From NCBI GenBank assembly GCA_018894105.1, contig CM032121.1, positions 30,170,230 to 30,234,229 on the forward strand: a stretch of 64,000 bases of DNA. Reading direction: 5' to 3'. Under the pieces are notes generated by a model, which was given only the letters and a program-made list of their open reading frames with translations, was not told where the DNA came from and ran no database searches. Position 1 is the stretch's first letter; each line of letters opens with the position of its first letter. A program made the position numbers and the translations under genes. Positions 61,509 through 64,000 of this stretch are shown here, piece by piece. This DNA is from Jacaranda mimosifolia (Eukaryota; Streptophyta; Magnoliopsida; Lamiales; Bignoniaceae).

Positions 61509-61780
61509 TAGACCTTTCGACCTTTTTCAAGTCGCCTGAAATATCTTGGTCTATTATTGACTTTCGATATAGTCTTAGACCTTGTGACCTTTTTCAGGTC
61601 ATCGTGAAATATCTTAGTCTATTATTGACTTTTGATATGGTCTTAGACCTTTCAACCTTTTCCAAGTTATCTTGAAATATCTTGGTATATTATTAACTTT
61701 CAACATAGTCTTAGACCTTTCAACCTTTTCTAGGTCATCTTAAAATATCTTGGTCTGTTATTGACTTTTGACATAGTCTT
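61509..61780. repeat. 68-bp tandem repeat, four copies
   Basis: Units start at tagaccttt-like words at 61509, 61576, 61644 and 61712 (spacing 67-68 bp) and contain aaatatcttggtctattattgac. Such arrays between pol and the 3' LTR are common in Tat elements. Confidence 0.85.
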
Positions 61781-61949
61781 ATGATAGTCACCAAATCGAA
61801 GATCTCGATCTTGCAACCTGCCATGATGGTTAAAAGGAAAACAACTGCAATGACATATATGTAGTAGCTTTACAAGCTTTAAATTATGCGGCACATATAA
61901 GGATTTTCAAAACAAAAGAAGCATAACATGCTTATACATAGAACTTCTT

Positions 61950-64000
61950 TAAATTCTATATTCCCCAAGGTCGTAGGAGCTCTTTCCCGTCAAACGACTG
62001 CAACCTGTATACTCCGTTCTTCGTTATCTTCATGACCTTGAAAGGTCCTTCCCAATTTGGGTCTAGCTTGCCTATATGCTAGGATACTTCAACTTTCTTC
62101 AAGACCAGATCCCTTACCTCCATGCTCCTTGTCCTCACTCTCTTGTTATAAGTCCTTGCTATTTGCCTTTTCTGCAACAACATTCTCCTTGCCACTGCAT
62201 CCCTCGCTTCCTGAATAACATCTAGGTTAAAAGCTCATTCTTCGGCATTGTCTTCCTGGTTGAACTCCGGTACTCTAAGAGTTTCCAACCCAATCTCTAT
62301 AGGGATCACTGCCTCTGACCCGTAGACTCTATTGAACGGCGTCTCGCCTGTGGAGGTCCTAGGAGTCATTCTATAAGCATACAACACCCCTGGCAATTTG
62401 TCTACCCAGGCACCTTTCACACCATCCAACTTTGTTTTCAAGTTGTCCAAGAGAGTTTTATTTGTCTTCTCAGTTTGGCCATTAGCTTGAGGGTGCACCA
62501 CAGATGTGAAATTCTGTTGTATTTTCATCTCCTTACACCAAGATAAGATCTTTTTACCTTGAAGCTGAGCACCATTATCCAATATAAGGATCCTGGGTAT
62601 TCCAAAATGACATATTATGTTCTTCCATAGAAAATTCATGACCTTAGTCTTTGATATCTTGACCACAGCCTCTGCTTCAACCTACTTCCTAAAATACTCA
62701 ACCGCGACAATAGCAAATTTCTTATGACCTTTGGTGGGAGGGAACGATCCACGATGTCTATCCCCCACACATCAAAAGGATAGGTGATTTTTATCGGCTT
62801 TATTTTGGTACTGGGTTTATGGATCAAGTTCGCATATAATTGGCATTCTTTGCATTGTCTAGCAAATTTAATAGCATCTTTCACCAAAATAGGCCAGAAA
62901 TACCCTTAGCTAGTAACCTTTTGCGCCAGAGCTCGACCCCCCAAGTGATTTCCACAACTTCCCTCAGGATATACTCCACTTGGCTCGTATCAAGGCACCT
63001 CAAAAAAGGTCCACTATATGACTTCTTATATAACTCGCCCTTCCATATTGTGAACCTCAAAGCTTGCCTTAGGACTCTCCTTGCTACCGTCGAATCTAAT
63101 GGGAGACTTCTGTCCCTTAAATAAGATAGCAACTCCTTCTTCCAGTTGTCTTGCCTTAAATTGCCAAACCCTGCGACCATGACTTTTTTTCCAGAGGTCT
63201 TTTGGTTGCAAATGGCCGGCTTCTCAGCTGTGATTATTGTGACCCTTTTTGTTCTCAACCCACTTATCATATTGGTGAATTTGGATAAGGAATCGACTCT
63301 TTCATTTTTTGCCCTTGGCATCTGTACCATTTGAACTCTTTCCATTTGTCCTGCAAGACCCCTTACTTTCTCCAGATACTTTTTTATTGTTTCTTCCTTT
63401 GCCTCGTAGGTCCCATCAAACTGGTTCGCAATCAGTTGAGAATCTATATACATAATAAGGTCTTTAATTTACATCTCTCTTGCCATTCTGAGTGCAGCTA
63501 CAAAGGCTTCATACTCTATCTTATTGTTCGTCTCCTAGAACTGTAATTTTAAGGCAAAATCCAACTCGTCGCCCAACGAGCTTCGAAACTAGATCCTCAG
63601 CCTCCTCGAGCTTCAAAACTAGATCCTCAGCCTCCTCATCAGGACATTAATGACCCATCAACATACACCATCCATCAATTTTTCGCCAAGGCATTCACCT
63701 TGAAAGGTCATTCAATATTTCATTCGCCCATCTTCGTAAGGAAATCAGCCAATACCTAGGCCTTCATAGTTGTTCTACTCTGATAACTAATCAAAAACTC
63801 GCTTAGTTCTACGGCCCACTTTACCAACCTTCCAGATAAGTCTGACTTGTGTAATATCTCTCTCAAGGATTGATTAGTTAGAACTATGATGTGATGAGCT
63901 TGGAAATAAGGTCTCAACTTCGTAGCAGTTGTGACCAACGCTAATGCAAACCTCTCAATCTCGTTGTACCTCTTCTCTGCGCCCTGCAATACTTTACTAA
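61950..64000 (-). pseudogene. Tat pol remnant: RNase H, aRNase H, integrase
   Basis: From the right edge: the gypsy RNase H tail (EKRYNEIERFALALV, 63979; LREILHKSDLSGRLVKWAVE), then an archaeal-type RNase H (YIDSQLIANQFDGTYEAKEE, 63450; VDSLSKFTN), then integrase with CKECQLYA (zinc region, 62850), the first catalytic Asp in VWGIDIV, the second in ILDNGAQLQGK and the Glu in HPQANGQTEKTNK (62480). The post-integrase part ends near 61950. Frames shift between these blocks and stops occur. A 30-bp tandem duplication (63577-63606, 63607-63636) lies in the second RNase H region. Confidence 0.85.

Larger units (their letters stand above)
57834..64000 (-). mobile_element. Tat-lineage Ty3/gypsy element (3' part)
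   Basis: Read on the - strand from the right edge: RNase H, a second (archaeal-type) RNase H, integrase, a repeat-bearing spacer, an ORF on the opposite strand, then the 3' LTR. The second RNase H and the antisense ORF are hallmarks of the Tat lineage of plant gypsy elements. The RT, protease, Gag and 5' LTR should lie beyond 64000. The left border falls inside a lipase copy. Stops and frameshifts in pol show decay. Confidence 0.82.

Overview
This is a nuclear plant chromosome segment, most likely from a eudicot. The evidence is AT-rich sequence with spliceosomal introns, plant-type promoter motifs (GGCCCA and AAACCCTA), and plant families of Copia, Ty3/gypsy (Tat), CACTA, hAT, PIF and SINE elements. 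I cannot name the species. All statements rest on reading the sequence and on recalled family features; no alignment or search was run.

Only two genes look intact. The first, on the + strand (2034-11894, 14 exons, 1856 aa by my splicing), encodes RPB1, the largest subunit of RNA polymerase II. It includes the NADFDGD catalytic loop and a heptad-repeat C-terminal domain spread over four exons. The second, on the - strand (48087-45045, 5 exons, 459 aa), is a class 3 triacylglycerol lipase of the oil-body-lipase type. Degraded pieces of two further lipase copies lie at 56745-57833, so this was once a small lipase cluster.

Almost everything else is transposable-element sequence. From left to right: a Ty3/gypsy gag fragment and leader (1-1420); an hAT-type MITE (12254-13155); a gag-only LTR retrotransposon whose pol is replaced by two tandem arrays (14166-18349); a 10.6-kb non-autonomous CACTA-like element carrying a degenerate repeat field, an hAT-like fragment and two SINEs (19014-29595); a MULE-like long-inverted-repeat element carrying a zf-GRF gene fragment (31468-32237); a decayed Copia element with both LTRs (32326-37402); a solo LTR (39331-39994); a 5'-truncated second copy of the gag-only element in opposite orientation (40203-45030), containing an hAT element nested inside another hAT element; a PIF/Harbinger-type element (48759-50122); an hAT MITE (50344-50948); a second decayed Copia (51717-56669); and a Tat-lineage gypsy (57834 to past the right edge). 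The gypsy runs on the - strand and carries an antisense, intron-containing ORF.

The points most worth a second look are: the antisense spliced ORF of the Tat element with its own TATA motif in the LTR; the gag-only retrotransposon family with paired tandem arrays and repeat-expanded LTRs; its LTR ending about 15 bp from the lipase stop codon; the hAT-in-hAT-in-retrotransposon nest; and a SINE inside an hAT inside a CACTA. No CRISPR, tRNA or rRNA gene was seen, and I found no clear new molecular system.
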